Assembly (NCBI RefSeq): GCF_018143015.1 | Contig: NC_054741.1 | Span: forward strand, 7,194,683 to 7,258,682 | DNA: 64,000 nucleotides | Direction of reading: 5' to 3' | From: Lytechinus variegatus | Taxonomy: Eukaryota > Echinodermata > Echinoidea > Temnopleuroida > Toxopneustidae | Shown here: in pieces, positions 37,401 to 46,712 of the stretch | Layout: the number at the start of each line of letters is the position of its first letter | Numbering within the stretch: the first letter of the stretch is position 1 | Position numbers and translations under genes: made by a program | The notes under the pieces: generated by a model | The model's database searches: none | The model's input: the letters and a program-made list of their open reading frames with translations, nothing else | Told to the model about the DNA's origin: nothing

Positions 37401-40400
37401 TTAGGTAATGAAACTTGCCCAAATAAATGAAAAACGGCACAAAAACAAGCTTATTTTATTATTCCCCGAAATCGTTTCAGAACTGTTTAACCGTTTCATT
37501 GGTTAAATGATCAAAATTGTCACAATCCTGAATCTGCTGATTGAGTTGTTGACATTCTACATTCATCACCATTACTGACGAATAGATGGGGGCGGTGCTT
37601 GAGACCATGCCCCCCCCCCTCCCCCCCCCCTAAGTTTCCTGACCAGGGGGAAAATGGGAGAAAATGGTAAGATAGGTAAAGATTAAAGATTGAAATATCA
37701 TATATATTTTTCTGGATATTTGTCAAAATCTATACAAAAAAATCGAGATTTTGTATTAAATAGGTTTGGCCACGGAATATTTTCATACATTCATAAATTT
37801 TAGAGGTATTTTTTCCCAAATGTCAACCCTCCGGACCTCTCGCAAACCGTGTTGGATGTTTCCACGAAAATATCGGGTCACGCATACTCTTCTGTATTGT
37901 AACAATAAATTCTTTGCGCTTATATATATAGTTCCCCCAAAATACATGACATTACAGGCTACATCAGATGAATAATATTTACCCGTCCCTTTTATGTTGC
38001 AGTACTACAATGAAAGCGGTGCATTCAGCGGTGGGCCCATTTTTCGTAAGTACAATAATTATATTTCGATGCAATATTTCACACAAAATTGGAATGTTTT
38101 CGTTTAAAAAAGGATAAACATTTAATGTATTAGTCATGGAAAACTAATTGACAATTTGAGTTCTTCATACATACCATGCATTACAGCAAATGTTCAGGAT
38201 TGCTCTCTGCTGGCCGTGATTTTTTGTAATGTTTCGAAATTGTAGAATCCTGTAAATTCCTTTAGTACATTACAATGTAGTTGCTACAAATTTTGCAACA
38301 TTGCTAAAGTGAATTTTGCGTTTTTTAGTTCAAATTAAAAATTGATACCTATAGCTGTATATTGTCATTCAATTCTATCATCTTGTTAACTGTCCTATAG
38401 ATGTAAACAATTCCTTAACCATGATTGCACGCTCGTTAATGTCAATTGGTCGAAATTCAAATTAAACACTTCTCTTTTTTTTCTTCACAATGTCTCAGAC
38501 ATCAGCTCTTCAGTTGGCTGTTAACACCGCTATCAAGGCTGAACTTGTTCCTAAGCTCAACCGTAAGTAGCAAACACAATATACATGGCGTATCAAAATA
38601 AAGTTTACACTGAGAAAAAATCCTGTAAAATAATACATTTTTCACATTTTAACATTGGTACAGATCCATTTAAGCATTTGTCATAAACTGTCGAAAAATA
38701 TTTCCGCTTGAGTGAGCATCGCTTACTTTTGAAAAGTGAGTGAAAAAAAGATTTGCACAGAACTTTGAAATAGTTAGGCGAATGAAAGTAGACCTTAATC
38801 ATCAAGAACACATGGAATTTAGCTAGTAAAATTGATTTGAAGATTATCTTTAACCTTTTTTTTGACTTGTTTCCTTGCCCAAAACAATTCGACGAGTGCA
38901 TTGCGCCCCACCCACTCCCCCACACACCGAGGCCATCGTGACGATATTTGATTTACAATGAGCTGTGATTTACAAGAAATGGCTTAGACTTGATTTTCAT
39001 TTTGTTAATCATTGTCAAGCTTGGGAAAAGTTTGTTGAAACAAGTATTAAATTAAAAATGAAATGTAAACAACTTTCAATGATAAAAACTTTCAATGATG
39101 AAGAAATGCTGGAGATGTCTGATATAAACTTTTGTTCAGATTAAGTTATGTCCTCAGAATCAGATCCAGATGGCTCAAAAAGGGTAAAGGTTGTGCTTAC
39201 TAAGTGCTGAAATTTCAATTGGGTGGCAAAATTGTTACAAAATACTTGAATGTATCCGTTTTATTTAAACTGACTAAAAGTGCAAGGAAAATGTATGAGA
39301 AATGTTTCGGAGGGTGAGTTTGACATGTTTGATTTCGTCCTTTTCCTTTGACACAGCGTGAAAACGATCATTTCTGCGCAGATTTCTGCGAGCTTTACAA
39401 CAATGGACAATGCTCACTCCAGTAACATTCTGTGAAAACTTTTACTTTTATTGGATAGATGATACCCAAACCCATGATTATATGTGAAAAAATTACCCAC
39501 ATGTCGTATATTATTTTATTCCCAGGGCTTTTTCAGAGTGTAATATATTTGATTTCGATTAACGACTTCTTTTCTTGATCTTATAGACTGTCGAAGACGA
39601 AAAATATTGGCCGTGTTTCATGTGTACTCTGTTGTTTATTTATTAATTGACTTTTACTTAGTTACTGGTTTATTGATTTGTATTCAACTTTATCATGTTC
39701 AATTTGCATTTTTCATTGCCTGATTGCACTTTTTTAACGATAACTTTTGATTTTTCACCTATTTTTTTCTATTTATTACTTAAAATAGTTCAACTACTCC
39801 CCCCATATTTCATTGTCTTTCACCATCTCTTCGACAATAAAACTTAACAAATGTATTGAGCGAGAAAAAGTTGGAATTGAACGGGCAAGTAAGAAAACGT
39901 AATTGGAAAAACACTTGAAATCGCACCTCCGCGACGCATAGACGATGCAAGTTTTTAAGATTCAAAACATTACTTTAAACACATAGGTCTCTGAATGTGA
40001 CTTAAAATCATGCTACGTAGATTTTTTTTAAAATATGTAAATGTATACATGGATTATTATATTTTTCATATTAATTTTCACTGCCCTTCTACATATACTA
40101 CATTCATTTATTTGTATTCATATATTTATTTCGATTTTAACTACTCCACCTCATTGCCTTAATATTCAAATAATGACATTTCAATTTCATTTTATTTCAA
40201 GAGCTTGGTGCTGTTGGTGTCCCTCTACCTCAATTGGAAGGATTCAACTTTACCAAGCCCGTCGTCTCCCTAGGGGAGGTAAGGAAACAAATATTTTAAA
40301 TAGGGCACGGGGGTATCCAAAGCGAGGGGCGTATATAAACTAAATCAGAATTCCTTACACCAAACTACGTTGGTTCATCAAAGCGTCGTGTTTTTTAAAA

Positions 40401-40941
40401 TTAATTTTCTGTTCAATTTTTCATATTCAATTTCATATTTTATTTGTCAAGTCGAATGTCAATACGAACAAATACATGTAGAATACATCAGGGCCCGATT
40501 CATGAAGAAATAATTTGCTATTTTGGCAACTACCATTGGCATGATTCCATGGCAATTACAATAATGACGAAATTACCATAATTGTATTTTTTCTATGAAA
40601 TGGGCCCCTTGATCGTCACAAACCTTCGAATATCTAAAAAAAAAAAAAACGCGCAACTATATATAGGCAACCACAAAATACTTCGACATGTTAGACGTAT
40701 AGCAACGGCATAGTATATAGTAAATCACAAAATGACACGGATATGTGAAATACTTGTATTCCTATTTTACTTAAATGTTTTCCAATTTTTCTGTTTTTAC
40801 CATAATCACAAATCTTCCAACATTCTTTCATCCCCCATTTCAATATACGATACTTGTCCACATTGTATCAACTATTTTCCTTATCCTTGTCGTTTACAGG
40901 GATTTTTGAAGATCGGAACAGACCTGACATATACTCCATGA
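22481..40941 (+). CDS. BPI/LBP-family lipid-binding protein 1 (16 exons, 510 aa)
   Basis: Exons: 22481-22676, 26224-26335, 26569-26700, 27839-27912, 30789-30885, 32487-32550, 32908-32971, 34162-34250, 35002-35178, 35843-35908, 36488-36655, 37337-37404, 38003-38045, 38499-38562, 40202-40278, 40900-40941. They sum to 1533 nt with every phase matching. The protein has a signal peptide (about residues 1-28), then family landmarks: PGFKARISQNGLDF, IPDIHG, DSGSFD, WLYNLF, DIDYSLVE-like IEIDYSLVE, and LYPNM-like MYPNM. The disulphide pair of human BPI (Cys135/Cys175) is matched by Cys188 and Cys227. Length (510) suits the family (about 480-490). Known members bind lipopolysaccharide and other lipids in two boomerang-like barrels. 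A role in antibacterial defence is inferred. One acceptor (CAAG|AG at 40201) is atypical. A polyadenylation signal follows at 41027. Confidence 0.93.
22927..23133 (+). CDS. Candidate small secreted peptide (68 aa), hypothetical
   Basis: The 68-codon frame opens with MHFDC, then a hydrophobic stretch IIMIGLIPFIMACLA that resembles a signal peptide. A polar, charged remainder follows, ending in a basic segment (ESKKKEDSKRHPRSL). Two overlapping AATAAA signals lie 57-67 nt after the stop (23190-23200), and the local GC content rises within the frame. It sits inside BPI intron 1 on the same strand. It could be an independent single-exon gene, an alternative terminal exon (an acceptor-like CCAG lies near 22834), or chance. 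No family is recognised. Confidence 0.3.
   Translation: MHFDCIIMIGLIPFIMACLAPSIKDTKAKWRHGSDEPLCDFLNNEEPEIRGREESKKKEDSKRHPRSL
25888..26041. repeat. Short element with G-run/C-run and inverted ends
   Basis: The left end reads CAGGGGCTGCAGAACGG and then a G12 run. The right end has a C15 run followed by GGTTCCGTGGCCCCTG, the approximate reverse complement of the left. The core contains two oppositely placed AC/GT-rich arms. It resembles a miniature inverted-repeat element. No clear target duplication was found. Confidence 0.4.
26748..26999. mobile_element. hAT-type MITE with 8-bp target duplication
   Basis: 252 bp in BPI intron 3, immediately flanked by the perfect 8-bp direct repeat CTTGCTAG (26740-26747 and 27000-27007). 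Terminal inverted repeats are C(G/A)TGGGCGGAAAT. An 8-bp target duplication is characteristic of hAT transposases. The element has no coding capacity. It carries C-rich and G-rich runs just inside the ends. Confidence 0.8.
27501..27699 (+). mobile_element. tRNA-derived SINE, family A, copy 1
   Basis: The 5' part is tRNA-like: an A-box-like TGATCCAGTGGTTAGA and a B-box-like GTTCGAATCCCC at normal spacing. A ~125-bp unique tail follows, containing GTAAAATGTTTCCTAGG. The copy at 34301-34505 on the opposite strand matches throughout, including the tail. This is a retroposed SINE rather than a functional tRNA because the acceptor stem does not pair and the tail is transcribed with it. Confidence 0.8.
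28063..29043 (-). CDS. Single-exon rhodopsin-like (class A) GPCR, 326 aa
   Basis: An intact intronless frame nested in BPI intron 4 on the opposite strand. Seven hydrophobic segments: about residues 27-50, 62-85, 99-121, 143-163, 186-209, 243-267, 275-298. Class A signatures are LAxxD in TM2 (LAVID, Asp71), DRY at 123-125, a Cys99/Cys171 extracellular pair, and an NxxxY motif in TM7 (NAMIY, Asn292-Tyr296, with Ala where Pro is usual). TM6 has VWTP instead of CWLP, and TM4 lacks the usual Trp. N-terminal NAS (12-14) is a glycosylation sequon. Ligand is unknown. Sea urchins are known for large lineage-specific expansions of single-exon rhodopsin-type receptors, and this would fit that pattern. 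A start at the second Met (29028) is also possible. Confidence 0.88.
   Translation of the reverse strand: MIDHTMTSLSLNASLVDGLPDHYRIMSITACFLGIFITACFNVLILVVLPRTPNKFGENTRLCLVCLAVIDTLGGLVCFGTRIVFEFDRSLFLNHRVTCAVIAAPCTTFVSQSNVLLTVISIDRYFAIMKPMRYWAMIPRVRIKMMIAISIGYGLVLSIARMFHEIFTDSCDFDPGASLYIDNPSMLFYIANVCVVGCITGYLNIVVLRTAYKQNRRVANENKTEGKQQDIPTRIGGKLKAAITNTAMFGAFYFVWTPYIVGIFIVTFYNKPIPELAHFVVVYIAFSNHFLNAMIYFCLQRGLRLNLKRLLKREDNSVVVVTETTA
29044..30788. other. Rest of BPI intron 4
   Basis: AT-rich sequence upstream of the receptor gene (its promoter presumably lies just above 29043). Then a pyrimidine tract with C21-scale C-run at about 30567-30590, followed by TCTCTC/TCTTC words to 30680. The branch/pyrimidine region of exon 5 follows. 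No other gene is seen. Confidence 0.5.
31425..31461 (+). repeat. (CA)n microsatellite
   Basis: An interrupted ACACAC run containing ACACCCCC and ACGCAC variants, in BPI intron 5. Confidence 0.85.
31562..32155. mobile_element. TTAA-flanked MITE (~594 bp), AGGGGAATCC ends
   Basis: Both ends abut TTAA (31558-31561 and 32156-32159). Terminal inverted repeats are AGGGGAATCCAACC at left and the reverse complement of GGCTGGATTCCCCT at right. TTAA target duplication is typical of piggyBac and Kolobok transposases. Additional palindromic matches continue inward (AAACTTTCAC near the right end against GTGAAAGTTT near the left). No coding capacity. It lies in BPI intron 5. Confidence 0.7.
33540..34161. 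other. BPI intron 7, distal half
   Basis: AT-rich, with a T10G7 junction at about 33698-33714 and a CT-rich acceptor region before exon 8. No further element is supported. Confidence 0.45.
34301..34505 (-). mobile_element. tRNA-derived SINE, family A, copy 2
   Basis: Reverse-oriented relative to copy 1, in BPI intron 8. On the minus strand it reads GGTCCAATGGTTAGAGTATTG for the A-box region and GAGCTCGAATCCCC for the B-box region. The same tail with GTAAAATGTTTCCTAGG and an end near GGTAATTAGTTATATACC follows. Confidence 0.8.
35940..36100. repeat. Diverged interspersed repeat (CAGGGCCCTGGGAACGAT)
   Basis: Opens GCAGGGCCCTGGGAACGATTT, has GTGCAGGTGCTGAAG and closes ATACTTGGGAGTGCTGCC. A related, more decayed copy is at 3385-3600, so this is an interspersed family. 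Boundaries and class are unclear. Confidence 0.45.
38588..39553. mobile_element. Long-TIR repeat, copy 1 (empty site for the nested MITE)
   Basis: Opens with GGCGTATCAAAATAAAGTTT and closes with a decayed inverted version (CTTTTTCAGAGTGTAATATATTTG). The interior matches the element at 42650-43996 along its length: GAAAAATATTTCCGCTTGAG, ACCGAGGCCATCGTGACGAT, GATTTCTGCGAGCTTTACA and GATAGATGA-ACCCAAA occur in the same order. It sits in BPI intron 14. No transposase frame is visible. Confidence 0.7.
39554..40201. other. End of BPI intron 14
   Basis: AT-rich, leading to an atypical acceptor (TTTCAAG) at 40200-40201. The frame and family match of exon 15 (QLGAVGVPLPQLEGFNF) require this junction. 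Confidence 0.5.
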
Positions 40942-41026
40942 ATCTTGCACCTTCTTCAGTGTGTTCAACACAAGAATTAACAAATGATATTGATGGTATA
41001 GCAGGCTGGTGTAAATGAACAAAATG

Positions 41027-41032
41027 AATAAA
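41027..41032 (+). promoter_or_regulatory. Polyadenylation signal of BPI gene 1
   Basis: AATAAA 86 nt after the stop codon at 40939-40941. It is the first such hexamer downstream. Confidence 0.65.
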
Positions 41033-41339
41033 AAATACGGACTACTTTAAGATGGAAAATGAATAAGCACATTATATCATCACGTCTAATTAATCTGATA
41101 ACGCTATGTGCACTTGATACACTTGATTTTTATGGTCCACAATAATAATAATAATAATGATAATAATAATGACAATGATAAGTGTTTGTGCCTTATTTAT
41201 GTTCTTGTCACAACATTTGTTTTCTCTCCTTTTGTGCCAAATATTTGAACTGATTGTATATTGTTTACTTTGTATTATTTTGTATTATGCTTTTCCCAAA
41301 GAAATGATACGAGGGGGCGACTGAAAATCTTTGAGCCTA

Positions 41340-41880
41340 TCATAAGGATTGAGAAATGTGAAAAATTTGGGTCGTAAAATTTGTCTCTTTTCTTAATCCT
41401 TCCCGGCGCCGGGGTGGCCTGCCACCGAATTTTTGGTCATAGCAATATCGAGTCTTACCTGTTGGTAACTTTTCTGTATCAGGTGTCTCACGCAAAATGG
41501 ACTAACCTGAGTATCGAGCTGTAATCAAACTTCTGCAGCTAAAATGCATGACCCCCAGCTTCGACTCGGCAGTCTTTGAGGGTAACCCTTCAAATTGCCT
41601 GGAAAGAGTAGTGACTATGAGACTTTAATCATTCATAATTATCACCCTGAGAGCAAGGAACAATCGAAACAATATAAGCATCCCATGTTATCAATCCTAA
41701 AGGAGGCCAACTCAAGATTTTTCATTTTTCATTAGACACTATGATACAGAAACCTGTAAAATAAGACTCAATATTGCTATGACCAATGGGTATTCAATGG
41801 GTATTAGATTTGGAAATGTGAAAGAATTTAAGGCCCAAATTTAGTCTTCATATCTTAATCCTTTCTACAATAGGCTAAAT
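41340..41880. repeat. Imperfect inverted-repeat element
   Basis: A ~53-bp arm at about 41443-41500 (starts TTTTGGTCATAGCAATATCG) is matched in inverse orientation at about 41735-41790. The flanking sequence on both sides includes GAAATGTGAAA and CTTAATCCTT, suggesting the element is larger than the arms. The interior holds a GC-rich CCCGGCGCCGGGG palindrome at about 41401-41414. It may be a decayed MITE. Ends are not defined. Confidence 0.5.
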
Positions 41881-42289
41881 CGCCTCTCGTCTATTATTAT
41901 GTTTATATTATGATAAAATAATTTATATCATTTCATTAAATGAAACATCTGGATATCAATAATGCGACGAAAATGCATTAGAGGCAATAAGTCTATTAAA
42001 GATTTTATTCTGTTTTTATTTATAATCCACAAATCTGCTTATGCAATTAATTCAAATATGAATGTGTAACGAGAAAATCATTCCGTATGACTTGAATGAA
42101 TGTCTAGTTTTGTTTTTGTATTTTAATGTTGAAAATTAAATATGAAGTCACATCTAATGTTGAAGGGAGTTGTTTTCCTTTTTTCTAATGTGTTGAGTTT
42201 TTTTCAAGAAAATGCGTAAGAAAATATATACCGGGTTAGAAACCTCTTACTGTACACCCATATTGATTCATTGTAATTTATAGCTAGTT

Positions 42290-42330
42290 ATTTATTCATT
42301 TATTTATTTATTTATTTATTCATTTATTGG
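42290..42330. repeat. (ATTT)n microsatellite
   Basis: Interrupted TTTATTTATT tetranucleotide array. A shorter (AAT)n lies at about 41142-41175. Confidence 0.8.
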
Positions 42331-42649
42331 AATATATTTAATCATGTACCATAGATCAGCAAAACTCTATTCTGTATTCTGTGAATAGGAATGGGCAAAA
42401 AAAAACATTAATAGTATGAAGCGATATCCATTTATTATCATTGTTTCACATTTAGTTATAACAATTTATCATGTTCGTGATCTTATTCGTACTAACATAG
42501 CACCGCCAATTAGGTATCATATTAAGTAAGTTGTGTGCAGGTAAAATGCACACACTTATTTATTATTTTTGTTTTTAATTGCATAGAAATTCGACTGGAT
42601 GACTTTCTGCTTAAAAGCCCCAAGCTGTATAACAAATAATACATATTCA

Positions 42650-43996
42650 GTGCGTAAAAAAAGTTGGCACTTAGAAAAAATCCGGTAAAATTATACATTA
42701 TGTAATATCCTAAAGATTTTTCCACATTTACACATTGGTACAGATACATTTAAGCAAATGACGATGTAACTGTCGAAAAATATTTCCGCTTGAGTGGGCA
42801 CCACTAACTTTTGAAAAGTTAGAGGAAAAGATTTGCGCAGAACTTTGATATAGTTATGCAAATTAAAGTAGACCTTAATCATGAAGAACACGTGGAATTT
42901 AGCTAGTAAAATTGATTTGAAGATATATTTACCCTTATTTAACTTGTTTTCATGCCCAAAACACTTCGAAGAGTGCATTGCGCCCCGCCCAATCCCCAAC
43001 ACACCGAGGCCATCGTGACGATATTTACTTAAAGGTATTGTTTAACTTTGTGAGCAGCCGATTTAAAAAATTCTCAAACCAAGATGAAACATGTGTACAA
43101 GTGCATGTATTAGAACTAATAAATCCTGAAAACAACCATTATTGAGAGTGAAAAGCTAAAACTACAAGGCAAACCCCTATTTTGTAAATAGGCGTCTTAT
43201 AGACACCTAAATAGTACACATAAGTGTATGGGATGAAATTAAGATGGTGTTTCTGGTCACTTTATATTTCAATTTTTGAAGCACTAAATAATCATTTTCG
43301 AACACAATTTTTTCTGGGCTTCATTTTCAGAACATATCACAGACACGGGTGACAAGTGTGACCTTCTAGCTCAGATTTTTTAAAAGTCAAACCAATGTTA
43401 ACCAATCACTTTAAACTGAGCTGTGATTTACACTAAATGGCTTAGGCTTGATTTTCATAAAGTGAGGAGAAACAAGTATTAAGTGAAAAATGAAATGTAA
43501 ACCCACTTTAAATGATAAAAACTTAGTGAAAAAATGCTGGAGATTTCTGATATAAACTTTTGTTCAGATTAATTAATGTCCTCAGATCTAGCTGGCACAC
43601 AGAGGGTAGTAAATGCTGTGCTTACTAAGTGTTGAAATTTCAATTTGGATGGCAAAAGTGTTACAAAATGCTTGAATGAATCTGTTTTATTTCAGTTGAC
43701 TAAAAATGCAAGGGAAATGTAAGACAAATATTTCGCAGAGTAAGTTTGATTTCGCCCTTTCCCTTTAACACAGCGTGAAAACGATCGATCATTTCTGCGC
43801 AAACAGATTTCTGCGAGCTTTACAGAAATGGACAGTGCTCACTCAAGACAATGTAACATTCTGTCAAAACTTTTACTTTCATTGGATAGATGAGACCCAA
43901 ATCCAAGATTGTATGTGAAAATATTATCCACACGTTGTAGGTTTTTTAATTCCCACACTTTTTTCAAAGTGTAAACTTATTTTTGATACGCACTGT
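42650..43996. mobile_element. Long-TIR repeat, copy 2, interrupted by a MITE
   Basis: The left end reads CAGTGCGTAAAAAAAGTTGG. The right end, reverse-complemented, reads CAGTGCGTATCAAAAATAAG and is followed by TA. Terminal inverted repeats extend about 35 bp with mismatches. TA flanks and a CAGTGCG start would suit a mariner-type element, though no transposase is seen. Colinear with copy 1 at 38588-39553 except for the insertion at 43033-43410. Confidence 0.7.
43033..43410. mobile_element. TTAA-flanked MITE nested in the long-TIR repeat
   Basis: 378 bp absent from the matching place in copy 1 near 38950. Flanked by TTAA at 43029-43032 and 43411-43414. Ends are AGGTATTGTTTAAC and, inverted, AGTGATTGGTTAAC. 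The same target preference and AGG start are seen in the element at 31562-32155. Confidence 0.75.
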
Positions 43997-44030
43997 ATAG
44001 GAAAATTACTTAATATAGTAACTGTTGGTC

Positions 44031-46580
44031 GGCCATGTTACAACCGATAATGTCGCACCAACGCATAATGTCGCAGTTTGCGACATTATGCCAAGAGCGT
44101 CCGACGCATAATGTCGCAGTCAACGCATAATGTCGTAGTTTTCTAACGCATAATGTCACATGTCGCAACGCATAATGTCGCAGCAAATTGTCAACGCATA
44201 ATGTCACATGTCGCAACGCATAATGTCACATGTCGCAACGCATAATGTCACAGCGGTATTTTCTTTAGGACTCGAGCTACAGATAAGATATAAAATATGC
44301 TTTCACTTAGTATTTTGAGACACGAGAAAGAGAAAGGAATTATTTGGAAATCAGGATTACTCTTTGTATGGATATTTATCGGTTTATTGCCATTTCGTCT
44401 ACTGCCTTTTCCCCCACTATCGCATGGTCTGATATCATTTCGACTACTATTAGTTAGTCAACTATCAACATAGTCCAATAACCATTTCGTCTAATTACCA
44501 TCTCGTCTAATAGCCAGTTGGTCTAATAGCCGTTTTGTTTATTATCATTTAGTCTGATTGTAGTTTTTCAATTGGTCCGATATCCACTTTGTCCATTATC
44601 ATTACGTCTATTACATTTTGGTCTAATAGCCAATTGGTCTAATAACCACTTTGTGTACTCTCATTTTCGTCCATGTTCCATTTGGTCTAACTTCAGTTGG
44701 TTCGCTATCACTTCGTCTAAATCCATTTCTGCTAACAATCATTTGGCATCGTTGCCATGGGTCCAATCACCAATAGGTCCGATCACCTGTTCTAGGACAA
44801 TTACCCCCCCAGACAATCACCTTCCGGACAACTACCCCCTGACAATATTAGCCCCCGAGGACAATTATCCCCGAACAATTACCCCCCCCAGCAATTGCTC
44901 CCGAGGACAATGATTCCCCAGACAGTTACCCCCGGACAATTATCCCCCCCAAAAAAAAAATCCCTTAATGTGGGGACAATTTCCCCGAAAATCCCCACCC
45001 CACCTTCTCTCCGGCATCGATGTTAGAATCAAGCGTGACCACCCGGGGGGGGGGGGCACTCGACAAAAAAAGTGGTAGGGGTGTGCCGCGGGCGAGACAA
45101 AAAAACGGGGTCCTTGGAACGGATCGCCAGCGTGTGAGTGCGTATGCATCCCTATGGAACGGGCATGCGTGCATGATGCAGCTAGCCCGGCGGCACGGCC
45201 ACCGGGTGCGCTCGCGCAGAATCGATGGTCGGACAGCGCTCTGCGGCCGCATTTCACCAAAATTGCAGCTCATTGTAGCAGATCAATGCGACCGGAACGG
45301 CGTAACGAAAAATATGTCAAGTTTTGGAGCGGATTTCTTTCTTCTTTTTTCTCGATAAGAAGAAAATGCTTTGCTATGGAGCGGCTTTCTTGGTTCTTTT
45401 TCTCAACCAGATAAAGATGCTATGCCTTTGAACTGAAATTTGAGTGTAAAAATGGGGGTACCCTCCGCGGCACATACCCGGCCACTATGCATTATATACT
45501 GAGTGCCCCCCCCCCCACGGTGTGAACCATTCGTGAGTCTTAGTCGGTGGCACAGGTTTCAATATATTTATAATAGTTGTCCAGGAGGTAATTAAATGTC
45601 CGGCGGGTAGTTGTCCGGGCTAATTGTCCTCAGGGGATAATTGTTCTCGGAGGTAGTTGTCTGGGGGAAAATTGTTCTCGATGATAATTTTTCGGGGGTA
45701 ATTTTCCGGGGTTAATTGTCCTTGGGGGGGGGGGTAATTGTCCTCAGGGGGAATTGTCCAGGGGGTAATTGTCCTCAGGGAGTAAAATTGTCAGGGGGTA
45801 GTTGTCCGGAAGGGTGATCGTCCGGGGGGTAAATGTCTTAGAACGGGTAATTGGACCTATTGGTGATTGGACCCATGGCAATGATACCAAATGCTTGTTA
45901 GCCGAAATGGGTTAAGACAAAGTGATAGCGAACTAACTGAAGTTAGACCAAATGGAACATAGACGAAAATGAGAGTACACCAAGTGGTTATTAGACCAAT
46001 TGGCTATTAGACCAAAAGGTAATAGTCGTAATGATATTGGACAAGGTGGATATTGGACCAACTGAAAAAATGCAATTAGACGAAATAATAATATAAAAAA
46101 CGGCTATTAGACCAACTGGATATTAGACGAGATGGTAATTAGACGAAATGGTTATTGGACTATGTTGATAGTAAGTTGACTAACTAATAGTAGTCGAAAT
46201 GATATCAGACCATGCGATAGTGGGGGAAAAGGCAGTAGACGAAATGGCAATAAACCGATAAATATCCATACAAAGAGTAATCCTGATTTCCAAATAATTC
46301 CTTTCTCTTTCTCGTGTCTCAAAATACTAAGTGAAAGCATATTTTATATCTTATCTGTAGCTCGAGTCCTAAAGAAAATACCGCTGTGACATTATGCGTT
46401 GCGACATGTGACATTATGCGTTGACAATTTTGATGTGACATTATGCGTTAGAAAACTACGACATTATGCGTTGACTGCGACATTATGCGTCGGACGCTCT
46501 TGGCATAATGTCGCAAACTGCGACATTATGCGTTGCTGCGACATTATGCGTCGGTGCGACATTATCGGTTGTAACAGGCC
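44031..46580. mobile_element. 2.5-kb foldback element with sub-repeat arms (TU-like)
   Basis: Two arms of about 950-1000 bp (44031 to ~45000, and ~45560 to 46580) are near-identical inverted copies. From the tips inward each arm has three blocks. The first is tandem CGCATAATGTCGCA variants (about ten copies). After a unique ~200-bp spacer containing CACTTAGTATTTTGAGACAC come degenerate TTGGTCTAATAGCCA-type repeats, then GGACAATTACCCCC-type repeats. The ends are GGCC(AT/TG)GTTACAACCG. This modular layout resembles the TU foldback transposons reported from sea urchin, whose outer arms are short tandem repeats. The sequence relation is not checked. Arm identity is high, implying recent movement or conversion. 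No coding region for a transposase is seen. Confidence 0.8.
45042..45520. mobile_element. G/C-capped GC-rich repeat in the foldback loop
   Basis: A ~480-bp GC-rich insert between the arms, with a G12 run plus GCACTC at the left and GAGTGC plus a C12 run at the right, forming inverted ends. The interior has GCCGCGGGCGAGACAAAAA, TCCTTGGAACGGATCGCC and GGTCGGACAGCGCTC. A second copy lies at 50412-50898. Open frames on both strands are compositional. Confidence 0.7.
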
Positions 46581-46637
46581 ATAGTGGCTGACGTTGTAGA
46601 CACAGAAATTACTCTGTTTTGTTATCAATTTGGAGAC

Positions 46638-46712
46638 AATGGCAGAGCGTGAATTCGAACTCAAACCTCGCGATCATGAGTCCAATGCTCTAACCTCTTG
46701 ACTGTAAGTCAA
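46638..46712 (-). mobile_element. tRNA-derived SINE fragment
   Basis: On the minus strand it has GTTAGAGCATTGGACTCATG and GTTTGAGTTCGAATTCACG, the A- and B-box regions of the SINE family seen at 27501 and 34301. The 3' tail is missing after the GTCTCC junction. Confidence 0.65.

Noticed and set aside
44572..45414. Frames of 86-113 codons in the foldback element and its insert
   Set aside because: Repetitive or compositional; they follow the short tandem repeats and the GC-rich insert, and the second copy of the insert does not preserve them.
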